64,000 nt of DNA from CALOBA01 sp942491465 (GTDB lineage: Bacteria; Pseudomonadota; Gammaproteobacteria; Chromatiales; Chromatiaceae): assembly GCA_942491465.1 (NCBI GenBank), contig CALOBA010000071.1, positions 1 to 64,000 of the forward strand, read 5' to 3'. Below the pieces are notes generated by a model. The model saw only the letters and a list, made by a program, of their open reading frames with translations, was not told the DNA's origin and did no database searches. A program made the translations under genes and the position numbers. Shown in pieces: positions 36,645-46,327 of the stretch (position 1 is its first letter; each line of letters starts with the position of its first letter).

Positions 36645-37973
36645 ATGTCCCTGTTCGAGATCATCGCCGTCCTGATCACGCTCGCCGCCGTCTTCAGCTG
36701 GATCAACGTGCGCTTTCTGCGCCTGCCGACGGCGATCGGCCTGATGCTGATCGCTCTGGTGATGTCGCTGCTCCTGCTCAGCCCGCTGCCGTTCAGCGAC
36801 GGCATGGAGCAGGGCGTGCGCGAGATGCTCGAGAGCATCGACTTCGATGCCACCGTGCTGCACGGCATGCTGAGCTTCCTGTTGTTCGCCGGCGCGCTGC
36901 ACGTCAAGCTCGGCGATTTGGCCGAGCACAAGTGGGCGATCGGCCTGCTCGCCTCCGCCGGCGTGATCCTCTCCACCTTCCTGATCGGGTTGGCGAGCTG
37001 GCTGCTGTTCGCGGCCGTCGGTCTCGACGTGCCGCTGATCTACTGCCTGTTGTTCGGCGCGCTGATCTCGCCAACGGACCCCATCGCCGTGCTCGGCATC
37101 CTGAAGAGCGCCGGCGCACCGAAGGCCCTGGAGATCAAGATCACCGGCGAGTCCCTGTTCAACGACGGCGTCGCCGTCGTGGTGTTCCTGGTCCTGTTCG
37201 GCATCGCCGTGGGCGGCGAGCACGCCACCATCGACGGCGTGCTGCTGCTGTTCCTGCGCGAGGCCGCCGGCGGGCTCGCCCTGGGCCTGATCACCGGCGC
37301 CGTCGCCTACCGGATGCTGCGGCGGGTGGACAACTATCAGGTCGAGGTCCTGCTGACGCTGGCGACCGCCAGCGGCGGCTATGCGCTGGCCGAGCACCTG
37401 CACCTCTCGGCGCCGATCACCGTCGTCGTTGCCGGGCTGTTCATCGGCAACCGGGGTCGTCACAGCGCCATGTCCGATTTGACCAGACAGCACATCGACG
37501 ATTTCTGGGAGCTGGTGGACGAGGTCCTGAATGCCGTGTTGTTCGTGCTGATCGGCCTGGAGGTGATGGTGCTCAACCTCACCGACGACTATCTGATCGC
37601 CGGCGCGATGATGATCCCGCTGGTGCTGTTGGCCCGCGCCATCAGCGTCGGGCTGCCCATGGCGCTGATGCGCAAATTCCGCAGCTACTCCGCCGGCACC
37701 GTCACCGTCCTGACCTGGGGCGGGCTGCGCGGCGGCATCTCGGTCGCCATGGCCCTGTCGCTGCCGGACGGCCCGGCGCGGGATCTGTTGGTGACCGTCA
37801 CCTACGTCGTCGTCGTCTTCTCGATCCTCTGCCAAGGCTTGACGCTGGCCCCGCTGGTGCGCGCTGTCGGCGCCAGGGCCGCGCTGGAGATGGCGCGTAT
37901 GGAGCTGATCGAGCCTGAGGCGAGCACGGAGGTGGGGCAGGCCGAACGGGGGCCCACGGGAAACCGCCGATGA
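36645..37973 (+). CDS. Na+/H+ antiporter of the CPA1 (NhaP) family
   Basis: The family exports sodium or potassium in exchange for protons. The product has 442 residues and about 12 membrane segments. The CPA1 core motif is present: LLFGALISPTDPIAVLGILK, then ITGESLFNDGVAVVVF with the ion-binding Asn-Asp pair. The GGLRGGISVAMALSLP helix is also present. The start at 36645 is ATG after a purine-poor leader. The stop overlaps the next gene by four bases (ATGA), so antiporter and phosphodiesterase are coupled. Confidence 0.93.
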   Translation: MSLFEIIAVLITLAAVFSWINVRFLRLPTAIGLMLIALVMSLLLLSPLPFSDGMEQGVREMLESIDFDATVLHGMLSFLLFAGALHVKLGDLAEHKWAIGLLASAGVILSTFLIGLASWLLFAAVGLDVPLIYCLLFGALISPTDPIAVLGILKSAGAPKALEIKITGESLFNDGVAVVVFLVLFGIAVGGEHATIDGVLLLFLREAAGGLALGLITGAVAYRMLRRVDNYQVEVLLTLATASGGYALAEHLHLSAPITVVVAGLFIGNRGRHSAMSDLTRQHIDDFWELVDEVLNAVLFVLIGLEVMVLNLTDDYLIAGAMMIPLVLLARAISVGLPMALMRKFRSYSAGTVTVLTWGGLRGGISVAMALSLPDGPARDLLVTVTYVVVVFSILCQGLTLAPLVRAVGARAALEMARMELIEPEASTEVGQAERGPTGNRR

Positions 37974-39793
37974 GCCTGCTCGACACCTGGTACGACGCCT
38001 ATGCCCACGGCCAGATCGGCCTGTCGATCCGTCAAGGATTGGCCTACGACCTGGTCTACAAGGCACTGGCCGCCATTGTCTTGGTCCCCCCATCGGCCTG
38101 GGCGCTGGAGCGCCTGATTGCCCTCAGCGGCACGCTGACCATCACCAACGCGGACATCGCCGGCTTCGTGCTGTCGCTGCCGGGCATCGGCTTCCTGCTG
38201 CTGGCCGCAACCTTCGCGCTCGCTGCGTTCTACCTGGAGTCCGCGGGGCTGATGGTTGTGGCCGGCGGCGCGAGCCGAGGACAGGCGCCAAGCTGGACGG
38301 AGGCGCTGTCGACGGTGATCGGTGGTGCGCCGCGGCTGCTCGGCTTGGCGCTGTACCAGGCCGCCCGAGTGCTGCTGCGCTTGCTGCCGCTCGCCGCGCT
38401 GGGGGCGGCGGCCTATTTCGCCCTGCTCGGCGAGCACGACATCAATTGGTACTTGAGCGAGCGCCCTCCCGAACTCTACGGGTTGCTCGCCCTGGGCGCA
38501 TTGCTGGGCGTGGTGGCGGCGTTGATTATGCTCCGCGAGCTGATGATCGGCTCCCTCGCCGTGCCGGTCTCGCTCTATCAGCAGACGTCCGCCAAGCGCG
38601 CCTTCGACCAGGGTCGCTCCCTGCTGCGCGGCCACTGGCTGGGGTCGATCCGTATGCTGGCCCTGGGCATGCTGGCGGGCATGCTGGCTGCGGCGTTGAT
38701 CCTCTGGGGGGCCGACGCGCTGATCGGGCTGCTGTTGGCCCACATCGACGGCACCCGGTTGCTCATCGCGGCCACTGCGTTGTCCCTGGCGGGCATGCTG
38801 GGCCTGGGGGTGCTGTTGTCGTTTGCGCTGATGGCGCTCTATGCCGTGACGGTCATGCACCTCTATCTGACGCTGCGTGGGCTCGACGGCGTGCGCGCAA
38901 CGGAGTGGGACGCCGCCACCAGCCCGCTGCGACTGCCTCGAGGCGCCCTCGTTGCCGTGCTGCTGCTGCTGGTGGCCGGCTCGGCGATGATCACCAACGC
39001 GCAGCTCAAGGACCTGCGCATCGGTCGCGATGTGCAGCTCACCGCGCATCGCGGCAGCTCGCGCGATGCCCCCGAGAACACGCTGGCGGCCATCCATCAG
39101 GCGATTTCCGACCAGGCCGACTTCGCCGAGATCGACGTCCAGGAGACCGCAGACGGGGTGGTCGTGCTCATCCACGACAGCGACCTGATGCGCATCGCCA
39201 ACCGGCCGGAGCGCATCTGGGAGGTCGACTACGACCAGATCCGCAACCTCGACATCGGCGGCTGGTTCTCGGCGGAATTCGCCGGCGAGCGCATCACCAC
39301 GCTGGAGGAGGCGCTGCTGGCGGCCCGCGGCAATATCGGGCTGAACATCGAGATCAAGCTCAACGGCCACCAGCAGCACCTCGTCGAGCGCACCGTCGAG
39401 CTGGTGGAGCGCGCCGGCTGTGGGCGCCGCTGCATCATCACGTCGTTGGACCAGGCTGCGCTGGCACGGGTGCGGGAGCTGGCGCCGGATCTGCGCATCG
39501 GCCAGATCGTCAGCGCCGCCGTCGGGGACCCGGCGCGATTGGATATCGACATCCTCAGCATGAACCAGGCCCTGGCCACCCCGACGCGCATCCGCGCGAA
39601 CCGCCGTGCCGGTATCGGCACCCACGTCTGGACCATCAACGATGAGGCGTCGGCCCGGCGCATGATCGACCGCGGCGTCGACAATATCATCACCGACCGG
39701 CCGCGGCTGCTGCGCGGCCTGCTCCGGGAACGCGCCCAACTCAGCGACGGCGAGCTGCTGTTGCTGGCCCTCGCCGACCGCCTGCGTAGCTGA
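37970..39793 (+). CDS. Glycerophosphodiester phosphodiesterase with membrane domain
   Basis: Residues 1-340 form a membrane domain with about eight hydrophobic segments, of the type known as the glycerophosphoryl diester phosphodiesterase membrane domain. Residues 345-590 are a GDPD barrel with the catalytic and metal residues in TAHRGSSRDAPENTLAAI, FAEIDVQETADGVVVLIHD and LNIEIKLNG. Such proteins release glycerol-3-phosphate from glycerophosphodiesters or act on lipid headgroups, here probably facing the periplasm. It overlaps the antiporter gene by four bases and is followed by srkA after 20 bases. Confidence 0.9.
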   Translation: MSLLDTWYDAYAHGQIGLSIRQGLAYDLVYKALAAIVLVPPSAWALERLIALSGTLTITNADIAGFVLSLPGIGFLLLAATFALAAFYLESAGLMVVAGGASRGQAPSWTEALSTVIGGAPRLLGLALYQAARVLLRLLPLAALGAAAYFALLGEHDINWYLSERPPELYGLLALGALLGVVAALIMLRELMIGSLAVPVSLYQQTSAKRAFDQGRSLLRGHWLGSIRMLALGMLAGMLAAALILWGADALIGLLLAHIDGTRLLIAATALSLAGMLGLGVLLSFALMALYAVTVMHLYLTLRGLDGVRATEWDAATSPLRLPRGALVAVLLLLVAGSAMITNAQLKDLRIGRDVQLTAHRGSSRDAPENTLAAIHQAISDQADFAEIDVQETADGVVVLIHDSDLMRIANRPERIWEVDYDQIRNLDIGGWFSAEFAGERITTLEEALLAARGNIGLNIEIKLNGHQQHLVERTVELVERAGCGRRCIITSLDQAALARVRELAPDLRIGQIVSAAVGDPARLDIDILSMNQALATPTRIRANRRAGIGTHVWTINDEASARRMIDRGVDNIITDRPRLLRGLLRERAQLSDGELLLLALADRLRS

Positions 39794-39813
39794 AACCTGA
39801 CCATGGAGAGCGT

Positions 39814-40821
39814 ATGATCGATCCGTCGCCAACCCCCTACGCCGGCCTGATCCCGGACCGCGTACTCGACGCGGTGGAGTCCGTGGGCTATCGCGTCGAC
39901 GGCCATCTGCTGGCGATGAACAGCTATGAGAACCGCGTCTACCAGGTCGGTATCGACGATGCGGAGCCGGTGATTGCCAAGTTCTATCGGCCCCAGCGCT
40001 GGACCGACGCCCAGATCATCGAAGAGCACCAATTCTCCGCCGAACTCGCCGGTCATGAGTTGCCGATCATCCCGCCGCGGCCCATCGGTGGCGCAACCCT
40101 GCACTGCCACGCCGGTTTTCGCTTCGGCATCTGGCCGCGACGGGGCGGTCGCACGCCGGAGTTGGACGACCCGCGGGTGCTGGCCTGGATCGGCCGGCTG
40201 ATCGGGCGCATGCATGCCATCGGTGCCAAGCAGCCGTTCGACGAGCGTCCCACCCTCGACATCGACTGGCTCGGCGATCAGGCCGCCGACCTGCTGCTCG
40301 ACGAGCAATGGCTGCCCGAGGAACTCGACGAGGTCTATGAAGGCGTCGTCGACCAGGCCCTTGACGAGGTGCGCGCCTGCTTCGAGCGCGCCGGTAAGGT
40401 CCGTGCCATCCGCCTGCACGGCGACTGTCACCGCGGCAACATGCTCTGGACCGACGCCGGCCCGCACTTCGTCGACCTCGACGACTGCTGCAATGGCCCC
40501 GCCATGCAGGACATCTGGATGCTGCTTGCCGGCGACCGCGCCGAGATGAGCGTCCAGCTCGGTCATGTGCTCAACGGCTACCGCGCCTTCCACGACTTCG
40601 ACCCGCGGGAGCTGCACCTGATCGAGGCCCTGCGCACGCTGCGCCAGATCCACTACGCCGCTTGGCTCGCCCGACGCTGGGACGACCCGGCCTTCCCCCG
40701 CGCCTTTCCCTGGTTCGACACCCAGCACTACTGGCAGGGGCACATACTGGCCCTGCGCGAGCAGATCGCGGCCATGCAGGAAGGACCGCTGCCCTTGCCG
40801 GAGGTCTTGCCGCTCGGTTAG
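39814..40821 (+). CDS. srkA: Stress response kinase A
   Basis: SrkA (YihE) is a Ser/Thr kinase of the APH/choline-kinase fold that counteracts stress-induced death. The product has 335 residues, normal length. Family features are the N-terminal NSYENRVYQVGIDD, the nucleotide-binding lysine in VIAKFYRPQRW, the catalytic loop LHGDCHRGNMLW (H202) and the metal aspartates in FVDLDDCC. GGAGAG lies in front of the start. Its last four bases overlap the end of a convergent small gene. Confidence 0.95.
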   Translation: MIDPSPTPYAGLIPDRVLDAVESVGYRVDGHLLAMNSYENRVYQVGIDDAEPVIAKFYRPQRWTDAQIIEEHQFSAELAGHELPIIPPRPIGGATLHCHAGFRFGIWPRRGGRTPELDDPRVLAWIGRLIGRMHAIGAKQPFDERPTLDIDWLGDQAADLLLDEQWLPEELDEVYEGVVDQALDEVRACFERAGKVRAIRLHGDCHRGNMLWTDAGPHFVDLDDCCNGPAMQDIWMLLAGDRAEMSVQLGHVLNGYRAFHDFDPRELHLIEALRTLRQIHYAAWLARRWDDPAFPRAFPWFDTQHYWQGHILALREQIAAMQEGPLPLPEVLPLG

Positions 40822-41141
40822 GTCCGCCCCCGCCGCCGCTTCAGGCCTCCCTTGAGCATGATCAGGTCGTGCAGATCGGCGAGCAGAAAGTGGCGGTTGG
40901 CCGGATCACCGAGGTGCCGCCGGGTGCCGGGGTGACCGTCGCGCCAGCGCAGCGCGGAGGTGCGGAACTGTTGCGGCAGCGACAGATTGAACGGCGAGGG
41001 CTTCACCAGCAGTCGCATGGTCTGCTCGAACAGCAGCAGGTAGCGGTCGTCGTCCGGGGCCTGGTAAAGCTCGCCGAGGTCATCGCCGTAGCGGCGGAAC
41101 AAGGCGAGGTAGTCGTCCAGCTCGGGCCTGGATGCGCTCAT
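40818..41141 (-). CDS. Conserved small protein of unknown function
   Basis: The product is 107 residues and hydrophilic, with a very basic tail (LKGGLKRRRGRT). I do not recognise a family. It is mostly predicted helix: LDDYLALFRRYGDDLGELY and LLLFEQTMRLLVKPSPF. It is convergent with srkA (four-base overlap) and 43 bases downstream of the OsmC-like gene on the same strand. Base composition fits the region. Confidence 0.6.
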   Translation of the reverse strand: MSASRPELDDYLALFRRYGDDLGELYQAPDDDRYLLLFEQTMRLLVKPSPFNLSLPQQFRTSALRWRDGHPGTRRHLGDPANRHFLLADLHDLIMLKGGLKRRRGRT

Positions 41142-41184
41142 CTTGATCTCCGAGGATTCGTGGCGGGCTGCGGCGGGCGGTGCG

Positions 41185-41583
41185 TCAGTCTTCGATCCGC
41201 ATCTCGAACCGCGGCGGGCTGACGATGTTCTTCTTCACCGCGCACAGGTCCATGGCGCGCAGGATGCTTTCGCGGTAGCGCTCCGGAAAGCCCTCGGGCA
41301 GTCTCAGCCGCAGCGTCGCCACCGCCTGCTTGGGCGGCTCGGGATCGCGCGTCCAGTCCATGGCCAATGCCAGCCCCTCGGTGGGCAGCTTGCGGGTCTC
41401 GCAGAAGTTCAGGGCGTAGATGCCGGCACAGGCGGCCATCGAGGCCAGGAACAGATTGAACGGCTCCGGTGCCGAGCCCTCGCCGCCGAGCTTGACCGAC
41501 TGGTCGGTCTGAATGACGTGATCGCCGACCTTGACGTCGATGCGCTTGCCGCCGGGGAACTGGACTTCCAGGGATTGGGCCAT
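41185..41583 (-). CDS. OsmC-like protein
   Basis: OsmC-family proteins are thiol peroxidases that reduce organic hydroperoxides through two cysteines. The product (132 residues) has FNLFLASMAACAGIYALNFC with the first cysteine and the second near 115 (AMDLCAVKKNI). The glycine-rich start (VQFPGGKRIDVKVGDH) is typical of the YhfA-like subgroup, which has a less certain function. The adjacent small gene (40818) is on the same strand. Confidence 0.85.
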   Translation of the reverse strand: MAQSLEVQFPGGKRIDVKVGDHVIQTDQSVKLGGEGSAPEPFNLFLASMAACAGIYALNFCETRKLPTEGLALAMDWTRDPEPPKQAVATLRLRLPEGFPERYRESILRAMDLCAVKKNIVSPPRFEMRIED

Positions 41584-41838
41584 GATGCTGCCTCTTTATG
41601 GGTCGATGAGGGTTTACGGCGGCCGGATCGCGCGCGCGACCGGCGGCCACCGCTCGCCGACGACTATGCCATCTTGGGCGGAGAATGTGTATGACCGCGA
41701 ACGTTCGGCCTCGGGCTTGGCGGTCGCTCACGTCAGCGGAGCGCTTGCGGCTTGATGGCAGCCCCCCGAGGCCGCAGGTGCCCTGTTGACGCCGCCGGCC
41801 GTTTGCCGGGGATAGCCATGAGACGAGGGGACCCTTCG

Positions 41839-42132
41839 ATGACCGATGCTGTCATTTTCGATCGTATGCGCCGCCTGATCGGGCGGGACTGCCGCTGGCT
41901 CGGCCAGGCTTGTCGCGTCGTCGAGGTGCTGCCACGGGAGGCCCGACTGGTCCTGGAATTGCGCGAGGAGACGCCCCCGGTGCAGATCGACCAATACGGT
42001 CAGGCCACCTATCGGGCCAACGACATCCTGGAACTCCCGCTGTTCGACGCCCACGGCGACTTCTCCGAAGAACTCATGTTGCTGCTCGACGAACTCTCCG
42101 ACAGCCCGCTGGCGTCCGCGAGTGGTGATTGA
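41839..42132 (+). CDS. Small conserved protein of unknown function
   Basis: The product is 97 residues and acidic. The start at 41839 follows GAGGGG and is preferred to ATG at 41752, whose extra residues look non-coding. It has a beta-rich middle (CRVVEVLPREARLVLELREE) and an acidic helical end (EELMLLLDELSDSP). I do not recognise the family. It is convergent with kdsB. About 255 bp upstream, to the OsmC-like gene, hold nothing recognisable. Confidence 0.65.
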   Translation: MTDAVIFDRMRRLIGRDCRWLGQACRVVEVLPREARLVLELREETPPVQIDQYGQATYRANDILELPLFDAHGDFSEELMLLLDELSDSPLASASGD

Positions 42133-42186
42133 GCCCGTTGGCGAAGGTGCATCAATCCTGCCGCTCGGCCAGTCTCAAGGGGATCT

Positions 42187-42966
42187 TCACGGCCCGGTGA
42201 AGTATGCACGGACCCGAGCGATGTCGTCGGCGGTATCGACCCCCGGCCCCGGGGCTTCGGCGGCAATGCTCACATGGATGCGCTCCCCATGCCAGAGCGC
42301 GCGCAGCTGCTCCAAGGCCTCGGCGCGCTCCAGCGGGGCCGGCGACCAGGCGACGAAGCGGGTGAGGGCGCTGGCGCGATAGGCATAGAGCCCGATGTGG
42401 CGCAGGAAGGTCACGCCGGCCGGCAGCCGGTCGCGATTGCGGGGGAATTCGTCGCGATGCCAGGGCAGCGGCGCCCGTGAGAAGTAGAGCGCAAAGCCCG
42501 CCTCGTCGATGACGACCTTGACCACATGCGGGTCGAACAAGGCTTGGGCCTCGGTGATGGGGTGGGCGAGGGTGGCGATGGCGCAGTCGGTCCGTGCCGC
42601 CAGGTCGGCGGCGACCTGATCGACCAGGGCCGGCGGCATGCAGGGCTCGTCGCCCTGGACGTTGACGATGATGTCGGCGTCGGCCCAGCCGCGGTGGGCG
42701 ATCACCTCGGCGATGCGGTCGGAGCCGCTGTGGTGGTCGGCGCGGGTCATGGCCACGTCGGCCCCGAATCCGCGGCAGGCGTCGGCGATGCGTGCATCAT
42801 CGGTGGCGACACAGACGCTCATCGCCGCGCTTGCGTTGCAGCGCTCCCAGACGTGCCGAATCAGGGGCTTGCCGTCGATCTCGACCAGCGGCTTGCCGGG
42901 CAGGCGGCTGGAGCCGTAGCGGGCCGGGATGACGACGCGAAAGCCGTCGGCGGGCTGCTCGCTCAA
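42187..42966 (-). CDS. kdsB: 3-deoxy-manno-octulosonate cytidylyltransferase
   Basis: KdsB activates KDO with CTP for lipopolysaccharide inner-core synthesis. The product has 259 residues with the nucleotide-binding start VVIPARYGSSRLPGKPL, the conserved ATDDARI and MTRADHHSGSDRIAEV, and IIVNVQGDEP. It overlaps the Trm112 gene by four bases (42963-42966). It is the last gene of the lipid A/KDO operon. Confidence 0.97.
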   Translation of the reverse strand: MSEQPADGFRVVIPARYGSSRLPGKPLVEIDGKPLIRHVWERCNASAAMSVCVATDDARIADACRGFGADVAMTRADHHSGSDRIAEVIAHRGWADADIIVNVQGDEPCMPPALVDQVAADLAARTDCAIATLAHPITEAQALFDPHVVKVVIDEAGFALYFSRAPLPWHRDEFPRNRDRLPAGVTFLRHIGLYAYRASALTRFVAWSPAPLERAEALEQLRALWHGERIHVSIAAEAPGPGVDTADDIARVRAYFTGP

Positions 42967-43151
42967 GATGCCGGGACCTCTTCGGTCTCATCGAGTTGGC
43001 GGGCCTCTTCCTCAAGCATGACGGGGATGTCGTCGCGGATCGGGTAGGCGAGCCGATCGACGCGGCAGATCAGCTCGGCAGCGGCCTTGTCGTGGTACAG
43101 CTTGCCCTTGCAGATCGGGCAGACCAGGATGTCGAGCAGTCGCTTGTCCAT
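42963..43151 (-). CDS. Trm112 family protein (YcaR-like)
   Basis: This is a 62-residue zinc-ribbon-like protein found between lpxK and kdsB in many gammaproteobacteria. It has MDKRLLDILVCPICKGKLYH with one CxxC pair, and the conserved core AYPIRDDIPVMLEEEAR. Eukaryotic Trm112 activates methyltransferases; the bacterial role is unclear. It overlaps kdsB by four bases. It is separated from lpxK by 332 bp that include palindromic copy D, an unusually long gap for this operon. Confidence 0.93.
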   Translation of the reverse strand: MDKRLLDILVCPICKGKLYHDKAAAELICRVDRLAYPIRDDIPVMLEEEARQLDETEEVPAS

Positions 43152-43384
43152 GGGGTTCCTCAGGGGGTAGGGGGTGATAGGCGCGCCAAAAATGGCTGCG
43201 TTCTTACAGGAAAGCGTTAGGAAACGCTGGTTTATCGCATTTTCGCTTCGCGCGCTGAAAAATGCCAGACGATATGTTAAAGAGGGCAGGCGGAAGCATA
43301 GCGCGCTATGGGACCGCCAGCCCGACGCCGAAGGCGGGCGTCAAGACAAGTCAGATGGTATGAACGTTGACAGAAATCGCCTTA
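43152..43384. other. Enlarged gap within the lipid A operon
   Basis: This is 233 bp between the Trm112 start and palindromic copy D (332 bp with the element), with no gene. On the minus strand it holds TTGACG near 43340 and a small AGCGTT-AGGA-AACGCT hairpin (43218-43233). Either may mark a secondary promoter for the Trm112-kdsB pair, but I see no convincing full promoter. Confidence 0.4.
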
Positions 43385-43483
43385 GTCAAGGTTCAGAAAC
43401 AAGTGGTGCAGACGCACCCACGAAACGGCCAACCAAAAGGCTCAGCGATCGGGCGTATGCACCACTTGTTTCTGAACCGATCC
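43385..43483 (+). mobile_element. 99-bp palindromic element, copy D (stop codon of lpxK)
   Basis: Same arms and a 37-bp core, one mismatch in the right arm. The direct repeat TTA lies at 43382-43384 and 43484-43486. The right copy, read on the minus strand, is the TAA stop codon of lpxK. Confidence 0.92.
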
Positions 43484-44524
43484 TTAGTCAGGCGCCGGCG
43501 GCCCGAGCCCGTCGAGCAGCCGGTCCAGCGCCGAGACCGCATCGGGGGTCGGTTGGGCCGTTACCGGCAGGTACCAAAACGTGCGCTGCGAATCGTCCTG
43601 CCGGCCTGCCGCCAGGGCCTGGATCTTGACCGCGTCCTTCTCCGTCATCAGCACCGCCCCGGCCGGCCAGCCGGCGATGTCGGCGGCGCTGAAGGGGTGG
43701 TGGTCCGGATAGGCCAGGGGCTGGACATCCAGGCCGCAGGCGCGCAGCAGTGCAAAGAAGCGCTCCGGGTTGCCGATGCCGGCGACGGCGGTGACGCGCC
43801 CCCCGGAAAAGTCCGACAGGGCGCGGGTTTGGCGTGGATCGGCGAGACTGATCAGCGCGCCGGGCTGCAGCGTCATCGCGCAGGTCTGACCGTCGCCCGC
43901 ACCATTGGCGATGATCAGATCGGCCCGACGCGCCCGGCCAACGGGCTCGCGCAACGGTCCCGCCGGCAGGCAGCGCCGGTTGCCGTGGCCGCGGCGGGCG
44001 TCGATGACGACGATCTCCAAGTCGCGGCGCAGGCGATAGTGCTGCAGCCCGTCATCGGTGACCACCAGGTCGCAGCCGGCGGCATCCACCAGCAGCCGGG
44101 CCGCCTGCAGGCGATCGCGACCGACCGCCACCGGCGCGCCGCTGCGGCGTGCCAGCAGCAGTGGTTCGTCGCCGACCTCGGCAGCGCTGTCCGTCGCCGC
44201 GACCAGACGCGCCGCGGTGTCGCCCCGCCCGCCGTAGCCGCGGGTCGCAATCCCGGGCCTAAGACCGCGCCGGCGCAGATGGGCGGCCAGCCAGATCACC
44301 AGCGGCGTCTTACCCGTCCCGCCGACGCTGAGGTTGCCGACGACGATGACCGGAGCAGGGCAGTCGCCGGAGGCCAGCCAGCCGCGCCCATAGGCCAACG
44401 CACGCAGCCGCGCGATCCCGCAATACAGCCAGCCCAGGGGTGCCAGCAGCAGCGCGAGCGGGTGCCGCGGCCGGTACCAGACCCGCTCGGCGGTGCGGGT
44501 CAGCCGTTGGCGAAACGTCGACAT
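43484..44524 (-). CDS. lpxK: Tetraacyldisaccharide 4'-kinase
   Basis: LpxK phosphorylates the 4' position of the lipid A disaccharide at the inner membrane. The product has 346 residues with an N-terminal amphipathic or membrane segment (HPLALLLAPLGWLYCGIARL), the Walker A-like VGNLSVGGTGKTPLVIWLA, and DLVVTDDGLQHYRL with the catalytic aspartates. The length is normal. It starts 21 bases after msbA. The stop codon is part of the direct repeat of palindromic copy D, but the protein end is not changed. Confidence 0.97.
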   Translation of the reverse strand: MSTFRQRLTRTAERVWYRPRHPLALLLAPLGWLYCGIARLRALAYGRGWLASGDCPAPVIVVGNLSVGGTGKTPLVIWLAAHLRRRGLRPGIATRGYGGRGDTAARLVAATDSAAEVGDEPLLLARRSGAPVAVGRDRLQAARLLVDAAGCDLVVTDDGLQHYRLRRDLEIVVIDARRGHGNRRCLPAGPLREPVGRARRADLIIANGAGDGQTCAMTLQPGALISLADPRQTRALSDFSGGRVTAVAGIGNPERFFALLRACGLDVQPLAYPDHHPFSAADIAGWPAGAVLMTEKDAVKIQALAAGRQDDSQRTFWYLPVTAQPTPDAVSALDRLLDGLGPPAPD

Positions 44525-44545
44525 GGGCGTGCTGACAAGCGGCGG

Positions 44546-46327
44546 TCAGCCCAGGGGGGCGCGCGCATCGCCACCGTCGTGGAACTGCATGCGATGCAGC
44601 CTGGCGTACCAGCCGTCGCGGGCCAGCAGTTCGGCATGGCGCCCCTGTTCGACGATGCGCCCGCCGTCGAGCACGACGATGCGATCGACGTGCTCGATGG
44701 TGGACAGGCGGTGGGCGATGACCAGTGTCGTGCGCTGCTGCATCAGCTGCGCCAGCGCGGCCTGGATGTGGCGCTCGGCCTCGGTGTCCAGCGCCGAGGT
44801 GGCCTCGTCGAGGATCAGGATCGGCGCGTCCTTGAGCATGGCCCTGGCGATGGCCAGGCGCTGGCGCTGGCCACCGGAGAGCAGCACGCCGCGATCGCCG
44901 ATCAGGGTGTCGAAGCCCTGGGGCAGGGCCTGGATGAACTCCAGCGCATGGGCGGCCTCGGCGACCTGCTCCAGCTCCGCCGGAGCAACCGCCCGGTCCT
45001 GGCCGTAGGCGATGTTGTTGGCGACGCTGTCGTTGAACAGGACCACATCCTGGGTCACCAGCGAGAGCTGCGCGCGCAGACTGGCCAGGGTCAGCTCGCG
45101 GACATCGATGCCGTCGATCAGGACCTGGCCTTCGGTGGGGTCGTAGAAGCGCGGCAGCAGGCTGACCAGGGTCGACTTGCCGCTGCCCGAGCGACCGACC
45201 AGGGCGACGCTCTCGCCCGCTGCCAGCTTGAGGTCGATGTCGATCAGTACCGGCCCCTTCTCCGGGTCGTAGACGTGCGTCAGCCCGCTGAAGGCCACGC
45301 GGCCCTCGGCACGGGGGATGGTGCGGGTACCGGTGTCGGGCTCCGGCGGCTCGTCGAGCAGCTCGAACAGGCTCTCGGCGGCGATGACGCCGCGCTGCAG
45401 CTGGGCGTTGACCGAGGTGAGCCGCTTCACCGGCGGCAGCAGCAGGGCCATGGCCACGACGAAGGACATGAAGGTGCCGACGGTGATGTCCTCGCGCAGC
45501 CCCTGCAGCGTCGACAGATAGACGATGAAACCGATGGCCATGGCCGAGATCAACTGTACCAGCGGCACGCTGACCGCCTCGGTGGCGATCATCTTCATCT
45601 GCAGCGAGCGGGTCTTCTCGTTGACATGGCCGAAGTGCGCCGCCGCCTGGCGCTGCCCGCCGAAGGCCTTGACGACGCGATGGCCGTCGATGATCTCCTG
45701 GGCGGCATGGGTCAGGACACCGACCCGGTCCTGGATGCGCTTGCTGTAGCGGCGAAAGCGCCGGGTGGCGTACTTGATCGCCACCGCCATGGTCGGACCG
45801 ATCAGCAGGAAGATGGCCGACAGCGCGGCATCGAGGTAGAGCATGTAGCCGAGCAGCGCCAGGGCCGTGAGGCCGTCGCGCACCAACGTGGTCACCGCCG
45901 AGGTCGCCGCGCTGGCCACGTTCTCGACGTTGTAGGTCAGCTTGGCCAGTAGCTGGCCGGAGCCTTGCACGTCGTAGTAACAGGTGGGCGACCGCAACAG
46001 GTGCTCGAACATGGCCTGGCGCAGATCGGCGACGACCCGGCGGCCCACCCACTTGAGACAGTAGGTGTTGACGAAGTCGGCCACACCGCGCAGCGCGATC
46101 AGCCCCACCAGCACGATCGGCATCAGTCGCACCACGTCGGGATCGCGCTCGACGAAGCTGCCGTCGAGCAGCGGCTTGATCAGCGCCGCGAACAGCGGCT
46201 CGGTGACGGCAAAGATCAGCATGCCGACGATGGCCAAACCGAACATGCGCCAATAGGGGCGCACATAGCCGAGCAGGCGCCGGTAGACTTGGCGTCCGCC
46301 GACGGTGAGGGGGGCAGTCTTGGTCAT
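44546..46327 (-). CDS. msbA: Lipid A export ABC transporter MsbA
   Basis: MsbA flips lipid A-core across the inner membrane. The product has 593 residues: six membrane segments in the first 330 residues and an ATPase domain with Walker A GRSGSGKST near 377, the signature LSGGQRQRLAIARAML, Walker B ILILDEATSALD and the H-loop IAHRLST. It overlaps exbD by four bases and is followed by lpxK, the classic msbA-lpxK pair. Confidence 0.97.
   Translation of the reverse strand: MTKTAPLTVGGRQVYRRLLGYVRPYWRMFGLAIVGMLIFAVTEPLFAALIKPLLDGSFVERDPDVVRLMPIVLVGLIALRGVADFVNTYCLKWVGRRVVADLRQAMFEHLLRSPTCYYDVQGSGQLLAKLTYNVENVASAATSAVTTLVRDGLTALALLGYMLYLDAALSAIFLLIGPTMAVAIKYATRRFRRYSKRIQDRVGVLTHAAQEIIDGHRVVKAFGGQRQAAAHFGHVNEKTRSLQMKMIATEAVSVPLVQLISAMAIGFIVYLSTLQGLREDITVGTFMSFVVAMALLLPPVKRLTSVNAQLQRGVIAAESLFELLDEPPEPDTGTRTIPRAEGRVAFSGLTHVYDPEKGPVLIDIDLKLAAGESVALVGRSGSGKSTLVSLLPRFYDPTEGQVLIDGIDVRELTLASLRAQLSLVTQDVVLFNDSVANNIAYGQDRAVAPAELEQVAEAAHALEFIQALPQGFDTLIGDRGVLLSGGQRQRLAIARAMLKDAPILILDEATSALDTEAERHIQAALAQLMQQRTTLVIAHRLSTIEHVDRIVVLDGGRIVEQGRHAELLARDGWYARLHRMQFHDGGDARAPLG

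Noticed and set aside
43367..45952. Plus-strand open frame of 861 codons opposite lpxK and msbA, starting in palindromic copy D
   Set aside because: Opposite strand matches two well-conserved genes. The frame only joins the element to antisense sequence, so it is not a gene, although it shows the element is free of stops.
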